Below are positions 17,301-29,450 of a stretch of 64,000 bases of DNA, piece by piece (within the stretch, counting starts at the first letter, position 1; each line of letters starts with the position of its first letter). The stretch is from NCBI RefSeq assembly GCF_024396695.1, contig NZ_CP094359.1:1426001-1490000 (forward strand). Reading direction: 5' to 3'. Source of the stretch: Acidithiobacillus sp. YTS05. Lineage in GTDB: Bacteria > Pseudomonadota > Gammaproteobacteria > Acidithiobacillales > Acidithiobacillaceae. The translations under genes and the position numbers were made by a program. Below the pieces are notes generated by a model. It worked only from the letters and a program-made list of their open reading frames with translations. It was not told the origin of the DNA and searched no databases.

Positions 17301-18738
17301 ACTGGTCTCCGAGGCCGGCGTGGGCACCGTTGCTGCCGGTGTGGCCAAGGCCTATGCCGACCGCATCACCATCGCTGGCTACGATGGCGGGACTGGCGCC
17401 AGTCCGCTCACTTCGGTCAAGTATGCGGGTTCCCCCTGGGAGCTGGGGCTGGCGGAAACCCAGGTCACCCTGCGCAAGAACTTCCTGCGCCATCGCGTGC
17501 GTCTGCAGGCCGACGGTGGTTTCAAGACCGGGCTCGATGTGGTGAAAGGTGCCCTGCTCGGCGCCGAGAGCTTCGGCTTTGGTACCGCGCCGATGATCGT
17601 GCTCGGCTGCAAGTATCTACGGATCTGCCATCTCAACAACTGCGCCACGGGCGTGGCTACTCAGGATGAGACCCTGCGCAAGCATTTCAAGGGACTGCCG
17701 GAACTGGTGATCAACTACTTCCGCTTTGTTGCCGAAGAGGTGCGGGAGATCATGGCCGAACTCGGCATTCGTCGCTTTGACGATCTGGTCGGACGTAGTG
17801 ACCTGCTGGAGATCGGTAAGGCCAGTACGGAAAAGCAGGCCGCCCTGGATCTGCGTCCGCTGCTCGGCAATGCCACGCTGGAAAATGCTGATCACAACAT
17901 CCATCAGCAGGATCGCAATCCGCCCTTCGACCGCGGCGAACTCGCCGAGCAGATCGTGGCCGATGCCCGCCCGGCCCTGGAGGAGAAGATCCCCACGCGG
18001 TTGCACTACCGCATTCAGAACACCCACCGCTCCATTGCCGCAAGGCTGGGAGGCGAGATTGCCAAACGCTATGGCAATGCCGGTCTGCCCGATGACTGCA
18101 TTCATGTCGAGCTGCACGGCACCGCTGGTCAGTCCTTTGGCGCCTTCTCGGTACAGGGCATGACCCTGCGTCTGCACGGCGATGCCAATGATTATGTCGG
18201 CAAGGCCATGAATGGTGGCCGCATCATCATCGCCCCGCCCGAAAATGCCCCCTATGTTGCCGCAGAATCGGCCATCATCGGCAACACCTGCCTCTATGGT
18301 GCCACCGGCGGCATGCTGCACGCCGCCGGCCGCGCCGGCGAGCGCTTTGCGGTGCGCAACTCCGGTGCGGTTGCGGTCATCGAGGGCGCCGGAGACCACG
18401 CCTGCGAATACATGACGGGCGGTCAGGTCATCATTCTCGGCCGGGTTGGCGTCAATTTCGGTGCCGGCATGACCGGTGGTCTCGCCTTCGTGCGCGATGC
18501 CGAGGGCCAGTTTCCCAATCGCGTCAATGGCGAGCTGGTCAATGTCCATCGTATCGATACCGAATCCATGCGCGGCTACGAAGTCTTACTGAAGCGCCAT
18601 ATCAAGCGTCACGCAGAATGGACTGGCAGCCTGCTGGCCCAGGATTTACTGCACAATTGGTCGCGTTTTGTTGCACAGGTCTGGCTGGTGGTGCCCAAGG
18701 CGGCCAAGCTCGATGTGTTGCTCGAAGAAGCCAGCTGA
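14320..18738 (+). CDS. gltB: Glutamate synthase (NADPH) large subunit
   Basis: With GltD it makes two glutamates from glutamine and 2-oxoglutarate, the main ammonium-assimilation route together with glutamine synthetase. The 1472-residue precursor has a short propeptide ending before Cys15 (DSCGFGLI), the N-terminal amidotransferase nucleophile, followed by the class II amidotransferase domain, the central domain, the FMN-binding synthase domain (EGGEDPARY, KPGEGGQLPGHKVS, ISPPPHHDIYSIEDL) and the C-terminal beta-helix with repeated G-x-x-G. The [3Fe-4S] cysteines are C1097, C1103 and C1108 in GCKYLRICHLNNCATG. Length is normal for the bacterial alpha subunit. gltD follows after 24 bases. A TATAAT promoter lies upstream. 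Confidence 0.97.
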   Translation: MTNNLYSSDFERDSCGFGLIAQMDNQASHSIVATAIGSLARLTHRGAVAADGKSGDGCGLLIQMPQDFFRAVATESGITLPARFAVGQFFLPRDVQRAKGIHQIIAEEAQALDLTLLGWRAVPTVAEACGAEALKTLPGVEQAFLSGEEADDDAFERLCYRLRRRVEKRCASDSDFFAVTCSSRVIGYKGLVMPEHLPDFYPDLRDPRFASALVSYHQRFSTNTWPEWRLCQPFRILAHNGELNTIQGNRNWARARAPLLQSDLLPMEEVLPAVGGGSDSFSLDNMLELLVQGGMDFFKALRLLVPPAWHNVPNMAPELRAFYEYHSMRMEAWDGPAGLVLNNGQMAVCALDRNGLRPARYVITRDRIINIASEVGVFDYAHQDITAQGRVGPGQILAVDLRNGQLLDNASIDLRIQNSAPYGDWLAEYAEHLDADDDAPEIARPVTDLVAWEKAFGVSMEEEDQVIRVLAEGGQEAVGSMGDDTPVAVLSTQPRHLADYFRQQFAQVTNPPIDPLRESLVMSLNAILGTESNLFAERPEYARRIEVHSPVLSDAAFQALISRAEPAFRAQIFNICYPSSADLESAVSSLCAEVVAGVQAGAVIVVLDDSGLQKDQVYIPALMAVGAVHHALIDAGLRTRCNILVATAHARDPHHFATLIGYGATAVYPYLAYSIVRSLAERRAFSQPVGVSKALANYRKGIDKGLYKILSKMGISTLASYRSSQLFEALGLSSRVVERCFRGTVSRIEGADFRHLETDVRRLLADAWRPHRRMSAGGQLKYIHGGEYHAYNPDVVASLQAATRSGRQEDYRSFAELVNGRPVTNLRDLLDLRGGKAIPLHEVEPVEAITPRFDTAAMSLGALSPEAHEALAIAMNTIGGRSNSGEGGEDPARYHNNKVSKIKQIASGRFGVTPEYAVNAEELQIKIAQGAKPGEGGQLPGHKVSGIIARLRYAKEGVALISPPPHHDIYSIEDLAQLIFDLKQVNPGAFVSVKLVSEAGVGTVAAGVAKAYADRITIAGYDGGTGASPLTSVKYAGSPWELGLAETQVTLRKNFLRHRVRLQADGGFKTGLDVVKGALLGAESFGFGTAPMIVLGCKYLRICHLNNCATGVATQDETLRKHFKGLPELVINYFRFVAEEVREIMAELGIRRFDDLVGRSDLLEIGKASTEKQAALDLRPLLGNATLENADHNIHQQDRNPPFDRGELAEQIVADARPALEEKIPTRLHYRIQNTHRSIAARLGGEIAKRYGNAGLPDDCIHVELHGTAGQSFGAFSVQGMTLRLHGDANDYVGKAMNGGRIIIAPPENAPYVAAESAIIGNTCLYGATGGMLHAAGRAGERFAVRNSGAVAVIEGAGDHACEYMTGGQVIILGRVGVNFGAGMTGGLAFVRDAEGQFPNRVNGELVNVHRIDTESMRGYEVLLKRHIKRHAEWTGSLLAQDLLHNWSRFVAQVWLVVPKAAKLDVLLEEAS

Positions 18739-21239
<2,501 letters not shown>

Positions 21240-21255
21240 TGTGGCCTGAAAAACC

Positions 21256-22176
21256 CTAGCGGGACTGACTACCGTGACGCCAGGCCTCCCAGGCATCGCG
21301 CAGGCGGTGGCGATACGGATCCAGATAGGTCACTGCCGCGCCCTCCTCCATCCGCTGTAACGACTCGCGAATCAGACGCTGGGTCTCCTTGGCGAGCTCT
21401 CTTCGACCGAGCTGGGGCGATAAGGGCGAACCGAAGTGGATGCGCAGGGTGAGCGGTGCCGATGCCGTGAGCCGCCACAGATGTCCCGCAAGGGTATCGT
21501 CGCCAATGAACGGGCAGACCTGATCCGCATGCCCGGGACGCAGGACATCCTCATACCGCAGGGTAACCGGTACCACCATGCTGCCGGCACTGACGGCGGT
21601 CTCGAAAGGAGCGGCAAAAAAGTCGCCGACGTCCGTACCATCGCTTGTCGTTCCCTCGGGAAAGATGGACAGGATACGGCCATCACGGAGGACCTCGGCC
21701 GCCTCTTTCAACACCCGCTGGCTGGCCCGGGCATCACCACGGTCAATGAAAAAGGTTCCCAGGCGGTGCGCCAGGCGGCCAAAGAGAGGCCAGGACTCCA
21801 TCTCCTTTTTGGCGACAAACTGACCCGGCCGGATCGCGGCAAGCGCAAGAATATCGAGATAAGAGACGTGGTTGGCCGCCAACATCGTCGGTGCCATGGG
21901 TAAGGTTCCCGCTACCCGCAGCCGGATCCCCAGGATGCGCAGCGCAACCCCACACCACCAGCGAAATACCGCCAACGCAGATCCATCGATTTCCACCCTG
22001 CGCCCGTAGTACCACCAGCTCAGGGGAAATGCCAAAGCCAAGTGCAGGGCAAGGGCGGGGATACGCCACAAGCGGCGATAAAAACGCGGCTCGCTGCGCC
22101 GCAGGATACGGTCGCTGGGATAGGGGATCAGTTGCGCTTGTGCAGAAGCGGAAATACGCCGCCGACGAAAGATCAT
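21256..22176 (-). CDS. olsA: OlsA-type 1-acyl-glycerol-3-phosphate/lyso-ornithine lipid O-acyltransferase
   Basis: A 306-residue PlsC-family acyltransferase with a hydrophobic N-terminal segment and the catalytic motifs NHVSYLD (H-x4-D) and FPEGTTS. In an operon with an OlsB-like N-acyltransferase the likely reaction is acylation of lyso-ornithine lipid to ornithine lipid; acylation of lysophosphatidate is the general family alternative. I start it at the ATG at 22176, which overlaps the olsB stop by 4 bases, rather than at an upstream in-frame codon lying inside olsB. Regulation probably comes from the Pho-box promoter before olsB. The C-terminus is rich in Arg and Trp. Confidence 0.82.
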   Translation of the reverse strand: MIFRRRRISASAQAQLIPYPSDRILRRSEPRFYRRLWRIPALALHLALAFPLSWWYYGRRVEIDGSALAVFRWWCGVALRILGIRLRVAGTLPMAPTMLAANHVSYLDILALAAIRPGQFVAKKEMESWPLFGRLAHRLGTFFIDRGDARASQRVLKEAAEVLRDGRILSIFPEGTTSDGTDVGDFFAAPFETAVSAGSMVVPVTLRYEDVLRPGHADQVCPFIGDDTLAGHLWRLTASAPLTLRIHFGSPLSPQLGRRELAKETQRLIRESLQRMEEGAAVTYLDPYRHRLRDAWEAWRHGSQSR

Positions 22177-22949
22177 TTGCCTTGGACCACAGGATCCAGA
22201 AAACGCTGCTGGTAGCGCGAGGTAATAAGTCGCGAATCGCACCACACAAAAAAGTCAGCGCAATGAAACTGGGGGTCCCAATACGGCTCGCCCCCCAGCC
22301 GCACCCCTGCCCGTAAGTAGCCTTTCAGCAATGCCGGCAACTCGACGGGCTCCACCTGGGCGTCGGAATCGAAACCGGGTACCGGGCGCAGGGGAAAGAC
22401 GCGCTGCTCTGCTGGCACCATCTGCTGCTCCAGCGAGCGATACAGGGCGCCAAGCGCCGGGCCATCGGTGCTATGCACGCTGGCGCAACCCATGAGATGG
22501 TCGATGTCCCACATGCCCATAGCCTCTGCCAAGCCAGACCACAACAGCACGATCACGGCTCCCTGGCGATAGTCTGGATGCACGCAGGAGCGACCGAGTT
22601 CCATGACCCGAGAGCCCAGGGCCAAGGGACGCGAGAGATCAAACTCCGTCTGCGCATAATAGCGGCCTACATTGGGTACTTGCTCGGGCAGGAAAAGACG
22701 ATAGGTACCAACCACCTCCTGACGGACCTCATCTTCGACGATCAGGTGCTCGCAGAAGGGATCATATTCATCCTGATCGATTCCCGGCGGGCCACTCAGC
22801 TGGGCACCGTACTCCGCGCTGAACACGCGATAGCGCAGCCGTTGTGCCGCCTCGATCTCATCCTGATGGCGGGCGAGATACAGTCGCAGCGAGCGCTCCC
22901 CTTTTTTGGTATTACGACCCATGTCCTTCTGAACTTGCGTTTCGAGCAT
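22173..22949 (-). CDS. olsB: OlsB-type L-ornithine N-alpha-acyltransferase (GNAT fold)
   Basis: A 258-residue GNAT-family acyltransferase of the OlsB/hemolysin-like type. Landmarks are AAQRLRYRVFSAEYGAQL, DEYDPFCEHLIVED, VVGTYRLFLPEQ, VMELGRSCVHPDYRQGAVIVLLWSGLAE and LMGCASVHSTDG. OlsB attaches a 3-hydroxyacyl chain from acyl-ACP to ornithine, the first step of phosphorus-free ornithine lipid synthesis. It overlaps olsA, the second-step enzyme, by 4 bases. The region upstream (22983-23040) holds a four-unit Pho box with a properly spaced -10 element, so expression should rise when phosphate is scarce, as reported for OlsB in some rhizobia. An ornithine lipid was reported long ago from Thiobacillus (now Acidithiobacillus) thiooxidans. 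Confidence 0.85.
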   Translation of the reverse strand: MLETQVQKDMGRNTKKGERSLRLYLARHQDEIEAAQRLRYRVFSAEYGAQLSGPPGIDQDEYDPFCEHLIVEDEVRQEVVGTYRLFLPEQVPNVGRYYAQTEFDLSRPLALGSRVMELGRSCVHPDYRQGAVIVLLWSGLAEAMGMWDIDHLMGCASVHSTDGPALGALYRSLEQQMVPAEQRVFPLRPVPGFDSDAQVEPVELPALLKGYLRAGVRLGGEPYWDPQFHCADFFVWCDSRLITSRYQQRFLDPVVQGK

Positions 22950-22982
22950 CCCTCAATCCCCCTGTTCGGGTTGCAGCAAACA

Positions 22983-23040
22983 ATAGTATGACCCAAAACC
23001 ATGACAATAGTGCGACAGTTTTATGACACTTTGATGACAG
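22983..23040 (-). promoter_or_regulatory. Pho box and PhoB-type promoter of olsBA
   Basis: On the minus strand four heptamers follow at an exact 11-base period: CTGTCAT (23040-23034), GTGTCAT (23029-23023), CTGTCGC (23018-23012), TTGTCAT (23007-23001). They match the PhoB half-site CTGTCAT with 4-base AT-rich spacers. A -10-like TACTAT lies at 22988-22983, about one turn downstream, and the olsB ATG is 51 bases from the last unit. PhoB boxes replace the -35 element, and this geometry fits. Confidence 0.8.
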
Positions 23041-23102
23041 CCACTGGGAATGATACGCGACATACTACGCAATGCAGACAAGAAAAGACAAGAAACTCAA
23101 GC

Positions 23103-24413
<1,311 letters not shown>

Positions 24414-25634
24414 TCAGGATGCAGAAAAGGGAAATTCAGGCTCGCGGCCGGCCAGTGTCCATCGCCCCCCCTCCACTACCAGGCAGGCGTCGAAGCCTGC
24501 CGGCAACGGTTGCGCGGGGGCGCCACCAGCCAGGTCCTGGACAACGGTATACCCCTGTGCACGCAGGTCCTGAATGGCCTGCCACAGGCTGGGGTCGGAA
24601 CCACCCGGGGCAAGGACCCGTGGAGAATTTCTTTCCTCGGTCAGATCGCGCAACAAGGGACGCAAATCGAGACTGAATCCGGTCGCCGGACGATAGCGGC
24701 CAAAGGCCTTGCCGACACCGTCATACCGCCCGCCGCGGGCAATCGCCGCGCCCTGCTGCGGCGAGAATAGCGCAAAGAGCATGCCGGTGTGGTAGCGATG
24801 CCCCTGCATTTCCGCTAGATCCGCACGAATGCTGAGCTGCGGATAGCGCTGGGCAAGTACTTGCCAGACAAAATCGAGCTCTTCCAGAGCGCGCAGAATG
24901 ACGGGATAAGAGGCAAAGCGTTGCCGGGCGCGATCCAGGATTTCATGATCGCCATGCAGTTCGGACAACGCCCGAAATGCTTCGGCCTGCTGCGCAGGCA
25001 CCGCATTCGCCTGCAGAAGCTGTCGCAGATCCGGCCAGGCTTTGCGTTCCAGGAAACGCAATAGCTCCTCTCGATCCTGCTGACCAAGCCCGCACGCTTC
25101 TGCCAGACATTGCGAAATTGCGACATGCCCCAGGTCCAATACCAGTTCGGTACCGGGACAGCAGCGCTGTACGCTCTCCACCATCAGGCTCAGAATTTCG
25201 AGATCGGCATCGGCACTAGCGACGCCAAACATCTCGGCTCCCACCTGAAAGGGCGCGCGACTCCCACCGAGGGCATCGGGACGTGCGCGCAACACGGTGC
25301 CGGCGTAACTCAGGCGTCGCGCCTCATCACCGCGTGCCATCTGCACATCGATCCGCGCCATTTGTGGCGTCATATCCGAGCGGAAGCCCAGCACCCGTCC
25401 ACTGGCCTGATCGAGTACCTTCCAGGTTTCCAGATCGAGATCGATGGCGCTGCCGGTCAGCAAGCCCTCCAGATGCTCCAGCATGGGCGGGATCACCTGT
25501 CGGTATCCCCAGGATGCGAAGAGATCCAGCAGCTCCCGACGCTTTCCTTCGAGTGCTGCCGCCTGCTGCGGTCCCATATCCTCAAAACCGGCAGGCAACA
25601 TCCAACTCGCCAAGATATCTTTCCGTTTGCTCAC
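24414..25634 (-). CDS. hisZ: ATP phosphoribosyltransferase regulatory subunit
   Basis: HisZ is a catalytically dead relative of histidyl-tRNA synthetase that forms an octamer with short-form HisG and allows histidine feedback. The 406-residue protein starts with WMLPAGFEDMGPQQA, has TWKVLDQASGRVLGFRSDMTPQMARI (class II motif 2 region without synthetase active-site residues) and ARGGRYDGVGKAFGR. A true HisS is present elsewhere in the window (41905-43173), which supports the HisZ call. The start overlaps the hflC stop by 4 bases. A short-form hisG is expected elsewhere in the genome. Confidence 0.93.
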   Translation of the reverse strand: MSKRKDILASWMLPAGFEDMGPQQAAALEGKRRELLDLFASWGYRQVIPPMLEHLEGLLTGSAIDLDLETWKVLDQASGRVLGFRSDMTPQMARIDVQMARGDEARRLSYAGTVLRARPDALGGSRAPFQVGAEMFGVASADADLEILSLMVESVQRCCPGTELVLDLGHVAISQCLAEACGLGQQDREELLRFLERKAWPDLRQLLQANAVPAQQAEAFRALSELHGDHEILDRARQRFASYPVILRALEELDFVWQVLAQRYPQLSIRADLAEMQGHRYHTGMLFALFSPQQGAAIARGGRYDGVGKAFGRYRPATGFSLDLRPLLRDLTEERNSPRVLAPGGSDPSLWQAIQDLRAQGYTVVQDLAGGAPAQPLPAGFDACLVVEGGRWTLAGREPEFPFSAS

Positions 25635-26509
25635 GGCTTGCCGCCTCCTTGCAGTCCCTCATGCAGATAGCGGAGCAACGGAGAGTTGGCCGGCAGGACC
25701 CAGACGTCCCCCGCCTTGGTGCTATCGCGCAATACCTCGAGACTACGATAAAAGGCATAAAAACGTGGATTTTTTCCGTAGGCATCGGCATAGAGCTTGG
25801 CTGCCTGCGCTTGTGCCTTGCCCAAGGTTTGCTGCGACGAGGCATAGGCCTGGCTGAGAACTTGCTGGCGTTCCTTCTCCGCGGCATTTTTGATCTGCTC
25901 CACCTGTTCCTTGCCGGCCAGCTCTTCCGCCGCAAGCTTGCTCTGCAGTTCCGTTCGCATTTGCTGATAGACGTCCTGTTGCGCCTCTGCAGTCAAACCA
26001 AGCTCCAGAAAATGCAGCTCATCCAGAGAAATGCCATCGCGCGCGAGAGAATCACTCACTTGGCTACGCAAGGTTTGCTGCCAAGCGTCCAGAACGGCAT
26101 TGCTTGGTGTCACGCCAGAATTTTTATCGACGATACGCGAGAGAGCGGCTTGCACGACGTCACTGATCTGGCTCTCGGCCAAGGCAGTGTTCAGACCCCG
26201 CTGGTAAAACTTTTTTGCGTCGCTCACGTGCCACTGCACAAAACAGTCGAGCTGCAGACTTGGTCCCGTAGTTGGCGTAACGGTGACTGCCTTGGTACTC
26301 TGGCTGCGTCTGCGCGTATCAATGACCTGCACCGACTGTAAAAAAGGCCAGTGGACGTAGAGGCCTGCCTGCGAACGCTCCGCCGCTACGTGCCCGGCGT
26401 TGAGAATAACCGCACTCTGCCCTGGACGCAGCTGGTAGAAACTGGCGGATAGCAGGTATAGCAAAACAGCAACTGCCAGGGCTATCCAGCCCCAGGTCAT
26501 CGGTTTCAT
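25631..26509 (-). CDS. hflC: HflC, membrane modulator of FtsH protease
   Basis: A 292-residue SPFH/band 7 protein with one N-terminal membrane helix (about residues 7-25) and a periplasmic band 7 domain (LRPGQSAVILNAGHV onwards), then a long Ala/Glu/Gln-rich coiled coil (about 190-240). With HflK it forms a cage around FtsH that limits membrane-protein degradation. The end of the protein has FYAFYRSLEVLRDSTKAGDVWVLPANSPLLRYL, typical of HflC. It overlaps hflK upstream (ATGA) and hisZ downstream by 4 bases each. Confidence 0.94.
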   Translation of the reverse strand: MKPMTWGWIALAVAVLLYLLSASFYQLRPGQSAVILNAGHVAAERSQAGLYVHWPFLQSVQVIDTRRRSQSTKAVTVTPTTGPSLQLDCFVQWHVSDAKKFYQRGLNTALAESQISDVVQAALSRIVDKNSGVTPSNAVLDAWQQTLRSQVSDSLARDGISLDELHFLELGLTAEAQQDVYQQMRTELQSKLAAEELAGKEQVEQIKNAAEKERQQVLSQAYASSQQTLGKAQAQAAKLYADAYGKNPRFYAFYRSLEVLRDSTKAGDVWVLPANSPLLRYLHEGLQGGGKP

Positions 26510-27636
26510 GAGGCCTTATCTCCACTGCTGGTGGGAGCACTAGCTTTAGCTGCCGGAGCCGACTGGGTTGGTGCAGCAACCTGTACTGCCACCTGCGCAC
26601 CATTTCCATCCGCCACGACGATCTTGCCTGCCTTGGCCAGTATGTCCTGCATGGTCTGCAGGTACATCTGCTTGGTGCTGATTTGCGGATCCTGCTGATA
26701 GGCCTGATAGACGGCATTGAAACGGGCGACGTCTCCTTGTGCCTTACCGAGTAACTGTTCTGCCTGGACGCTGGCGCGATCGGTCATCTTGGCAGCCTCA
26801 GCCTTGGCGGCAAGCAGTGTCTTGGCGGTATCTGCCTTCGCCTGCTCGGCTTGCTCGGCAGCATCCTTGCGCGCCTTGGTAATCTTCTCGTACTCGGCAT
26901 CCAGCGCCTTGGGATGGGTGAGCTCGATGATCTGCACGGATTGCAGGCTGATGCCACTATCGCTGCCGGCCAGGAGATTTTGTGCCTTCTGCAGAAGCTG
27001 CTGCTCAAGCGGCGCGTGTGCCGTGGCAAGCAGCTGTTGAGAACTCATACCGCTGGTCACCTGGCGCAATGCAGCGCTCAGTACAAAGGCCAGATATTGC
27101 TGCGGATTACTGCTGGCAAAAAGAAAGTCGCGGGGGTGCGCAATGCGGTAATCCGCGGCATAGCGCACATCGACTACCTCATTATTGCTGGTGAGGATGC
27201 GACCTGGGCTGAGTGCCTCTCCCGAATCCCCGTAGCCCAGGACCAAGCGCCGGCTGCGCCCAACCTCGACGGTCCCGACCGTCTCGATGGGACTGGGCCA
27301 ATGATAGTGGCTTCCCGGCGGCACGGTGGCGACCACACGACCGAAGCGCAGCACGATGCCCTCCTGACCGCTGCCGACTTGATAGAAGCCGGAGAGCAGC
27401 CAGACACCAACCAGCACAAGCACCACGATCAGGGGAAACCAACGAACAAAAGGAATTTTTCGTCGCGGTCCAGATCCGGGAGACGACGACAATTTGCCGC
27501 CGAGCTTGCGCAGTTCTTTGGTGATCTTGTCGATATTCCAGCTTGCGCCGGAATTTCCGGGACGCCGTCCCAAGGGACCTTTATTGCTGCCGTTACCGTC
27601 TTGTTTACCGTTTCCGCCTGGATCACTCCACGGCAT
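26506..27636 (-). CDS. hflK: HflK, membrane modulator of FtsH protease
   Basis: A 376-residue SPFH/band 7 protein. The N-terminus is cytoplasmic and Gly/Asn-rich (MPWSDPGGNGKQDGNG), followed by a membrane helix (about 60-80), FYQVGSGQEGIVLRFGRVV, the band 7 domain, an Ala-rich coiled coil (about 265-310) and an Ala/Pro/Ser-rich C-terminal tail. I chose the ATG at 27636 because a GGAGAG site precedes it and HflK proteins typically start with MPW or MAW; an in-frame codon 60 bases upstream is unlikely. It is in the standard hflX-hflK-hflC order. Confidence 0.94.
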   Translation of the reverse strand: MPWSDPGGNGKQDGNGSNKGPLGRRPGNSGASWNIDKITKELRKLGGKLSSSPGSGPRRKIPFVRWFPLIVVLVLVGVWLLSGFYQVGSGQEGIVLRFGRVVATVPPGSHYHWPSPIETVGTVEVGRSRRLVLGYGDSGEALSPGRILTSNNEVVDVRYAADYRIAHPRDFLFASSNPQQYLAFVLSAALRQVTSGMSSQQLLATAHAPLEQQLLQKAQNLLAGSDSGISLQSVQIIELTHPKALDAEYEKITKARKDAAEQAEQAKADTAKTLLAAKAEAAKMTDRASVQAEQLLGKAQGDVARFNAVYQAYQQDPQISTKQMYLQTMQDILAKAGKIVVADGNGAQVAVQVAAPTQSAPAAKASAPTSSGDKAS

Positions 27637-27656
27637 CCCGCTCTCCTTACCCCGGA

Positions 27657-28949
27657 CTATGGGCGCATTGTAGAAGGCAGATCCTCCCGCTGACAACTCT
27701 CTGCCCCGATTTCTGCCTGCAAACCGGTCCAGGTTTGTTGGTCGATTTCGATGAGCAGATGATTACTCCCCTCGCTATCGAAACGTTCCTCCAGGACCGC
27801 GGCCTCCCGAAAGAGGCGTGCGCGCAGCGCCCCCGCCTCTGGTCGCAACGTACAACGCAGACGCAGGCGGGCACCGTGCAGGCGCTGCGTGATTATTTCC
27901 GCCAGGCGGGCCACGCCGGCACCACTATGGGCACTGAGCCAGAGATCGCTCACCTGGCCAGTTTCATCTACCCGTTCCCGCACCTCCTCACCCAACAGAT
28001 CGATCTTGTTGAATACGCGTAGACGCGGCACGCCGGCCGCGCCAATCTCGGCAAGAACGTTTTCCACCGCAAGAATCTGCGCGTCGCGATCGGGCGCCGC
28101 TGCGTCAATGACGTGCAGCAGCAACTGAGCCTGCCCCACCTCTTCCAGGGTGGCGCGGAAAGCGGCGATCAATTCCGTCGGCAGATCGCGCAAAAACCCA
28201 ACGGTGTCCGCTATCAGGGTTGTCGGTCCATTGCCGGAGAGACGGCGAATGGCGGGATCGAGCGTTGCAAAAAGCTGATCGGCGGCATACTGATCATTTG
28301 CCGTCAGCACATTGAAAAGAGAAGATTTTCCAGCGTTGGTATAGCCTACCAAAGCAACCGTGGGCGCTGGTGCACGCAGCCGAGCGCGTCGCTGCGTAGC
28401 TCGCTGGGCAGCGACCCGTGCCAGCCGCTCGCGCAAGATGCGAATCCGCACACCGATCAAGCGGCGATCTGTTTCCAGCTGCGTTTCGCCAGGTCCGCGC
28501 AGGCCGATGCCACCCCGCTGCCGCTCGAGGTGGGTCCAGCCACGCACCAGTCGGGTGCGCAAATGATCCAGTTGTGCCAATTCGACCTGCAGTTGTCCCT
28601 CGTGCGTACGTGCACGCCGGGCGAAAATGTCGAGGATGAGTCCCACCCGGTCGATGACCCGCGCAGCACAGGAGCGCTCCAGGTTCCGTTCCTGAATCGG
28701 ACTCAGCGGACGGTCAAAAAGAATCAGATCGACCGCGTTGGCGCGCACAAAATCGGCAATTTCCTGAACTTTGCCACTTCCAACACAGGTGGCAGGATCC
28801 AGGCGCGCGCGCGACACCGTCCACAGGCCCAGTATTTCGGCACCAGTGTCTGCCGCCAACTGCTGAAACTCCTCTCCACCATCGTCCGCCGTGCTTCCTG
28901 GGGTATGAATGTGGATCAGTAAGCAGCGATCTCGATGCGACCGCTGAAT
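27657..28949 (-). CDS. hflX: GTPase HflX (start uncertain, probably non-AUG)
   Basis: HflX is a ribosome-associated GTPase that splits stalled or heat-damaged 70S ribosomes. The protein has the N-terminal HflX domain (GSGKVQEIADFV, LILFDRPLSPIQERNLE), the RGWTHLERQRGGIGLRGPGE linker, and the G domain with G1 GYTNAGKSS, DTVGFLRDLP and NKID. The first conventional start in frame is a TTG at 28859, giving 400 residues. The 30 codons before it read as homologous N-terminus (LLIHIHTPGSTADDGGEEFQ) and the frame stays open back into hfq, yet contains no ATG, GTG or TTG. The best candidates are ATT at 28949 (430 residues, close to the 426 of E. coli HflX) or CTG at 28919. The gene follows hfq by 14 bases under the first option. 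Confidence 0.88.
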   Translation of the reverse strand: MQRSHRDRCLLIHIHTPGSTADDGGEEFQQLAADTGAEILGLWTVSRARLDPATCVGSGKVQEIADFVRANAVDLILFDRPLSPIQERNLERSCAARVIDRVGLILDIFARRARTHEGQLQVELAQLDHLRTRLVRGWTHLERQRGGIGLRGPGETQLETDRRLIGVRIRILRERLARVAAQRATQRRARLRAPAPTVALVGYTNAGKSSLFNVLTANDQYAADQLFATLDPAIRRLSGNGPTTLIADTVGFLRDLPTELIAAFRATLEEVGQAQLLLHVIDAAAPDRDAQILAVENVLAEIGAAGVPRLRVFNKIDLLGEEVRERVDETGQVSDLWLSAHSGAGVARLAEIITQRLHGARLRLRCTLRPEAGALRARLFREAAVLEERFDSEGSNHLLIEIDQQTWTGLQAEIGAESCQREDLPSTMRP

Positions 28950-28963
28950 CCCTGGGCTCTGAC

Positions 28964-29236
28964 TCAGTCTGCGGCCTCGTCTCCGGCAGTCGCTTCGCCT
29001 TCCCCTTCCGGCAGTGGCAAACGCACGTCGCGACTGGGGACCACCGTGGAAATCGCGTGCTTATAGATCATCTGACTGACATTGTTGCGCAACAGCACAA
29101 CGAACTGGTCGAAGGATTCGACAAAGCCCTGCAACTTGATGCCGTTGACCAGATAGATGGCTACCGGAACGTGCTCCTTACGCAACAGATTGAGGAAAGG
29201 GTCTTGCAAAATTTGCCCTTTTTGTTGACTGGCCAC
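28964..29236 (-). CDS. hfq: RNA chaperone Hfq
   Basis: A 90-residue Sm-like protein that pairs small RNAs with mRNAs as a hexamer. It starts [36 protein letters not shown], continues with the [11 protein letters not shown]m1 motif and ends the core with [12 protein letters not shown] (Sm2, YKHAIST). An acidic tail follows. The start is GTG at 29236 with GGAGA 7 bases upstream. It heads the hfq-hflX-hflK-hflC-hisZ-purA operon and diverges from ppc across 214 bases in which I see no confident promoter. Confidence 0.97.
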   Translation of the reverse strand: MASQQKGQILQDPFLNLLRKEHVPVAIYLVNGIKLQGFVESFDQFVVLLRNNVSQMIYKHAISTVVPSRDVRLPLPEGEGEATAGDEAAD

Positions 29237-29450
29237 TATTGTCTCCTTTTTTACGCAAATCGTGCCATCGGCTAGTACCCTTAGACTAACTCAAAAGATG
29301 TCGGTGCGCTATGGGGAAGACACCGTGCTGACAGCATGCCAATCCTCCGTCGCATAGACTTCGTCAGGACGGGTCTTTGACCTTTTGCCGGATTGCCGAT
29401 AAGTTCTCTGCATTATCACCCATGCCAACATTCCGTACCGGGGAGAGTTT

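Noticed and set aside
22988..22994. Possible fifth Pho half-site (ATGACCC) before olsB
   Set aside because: It is 2 bases out of the 11-base phase and overlaps the proposed -10 region.
29237..29450. Promoters for the divergent hfq and ppc genes
   Set aside because: Several -35-like TTGACC/TTGCCG words occur but none has a -10 at acceptable spacing; I prefer not to call one.
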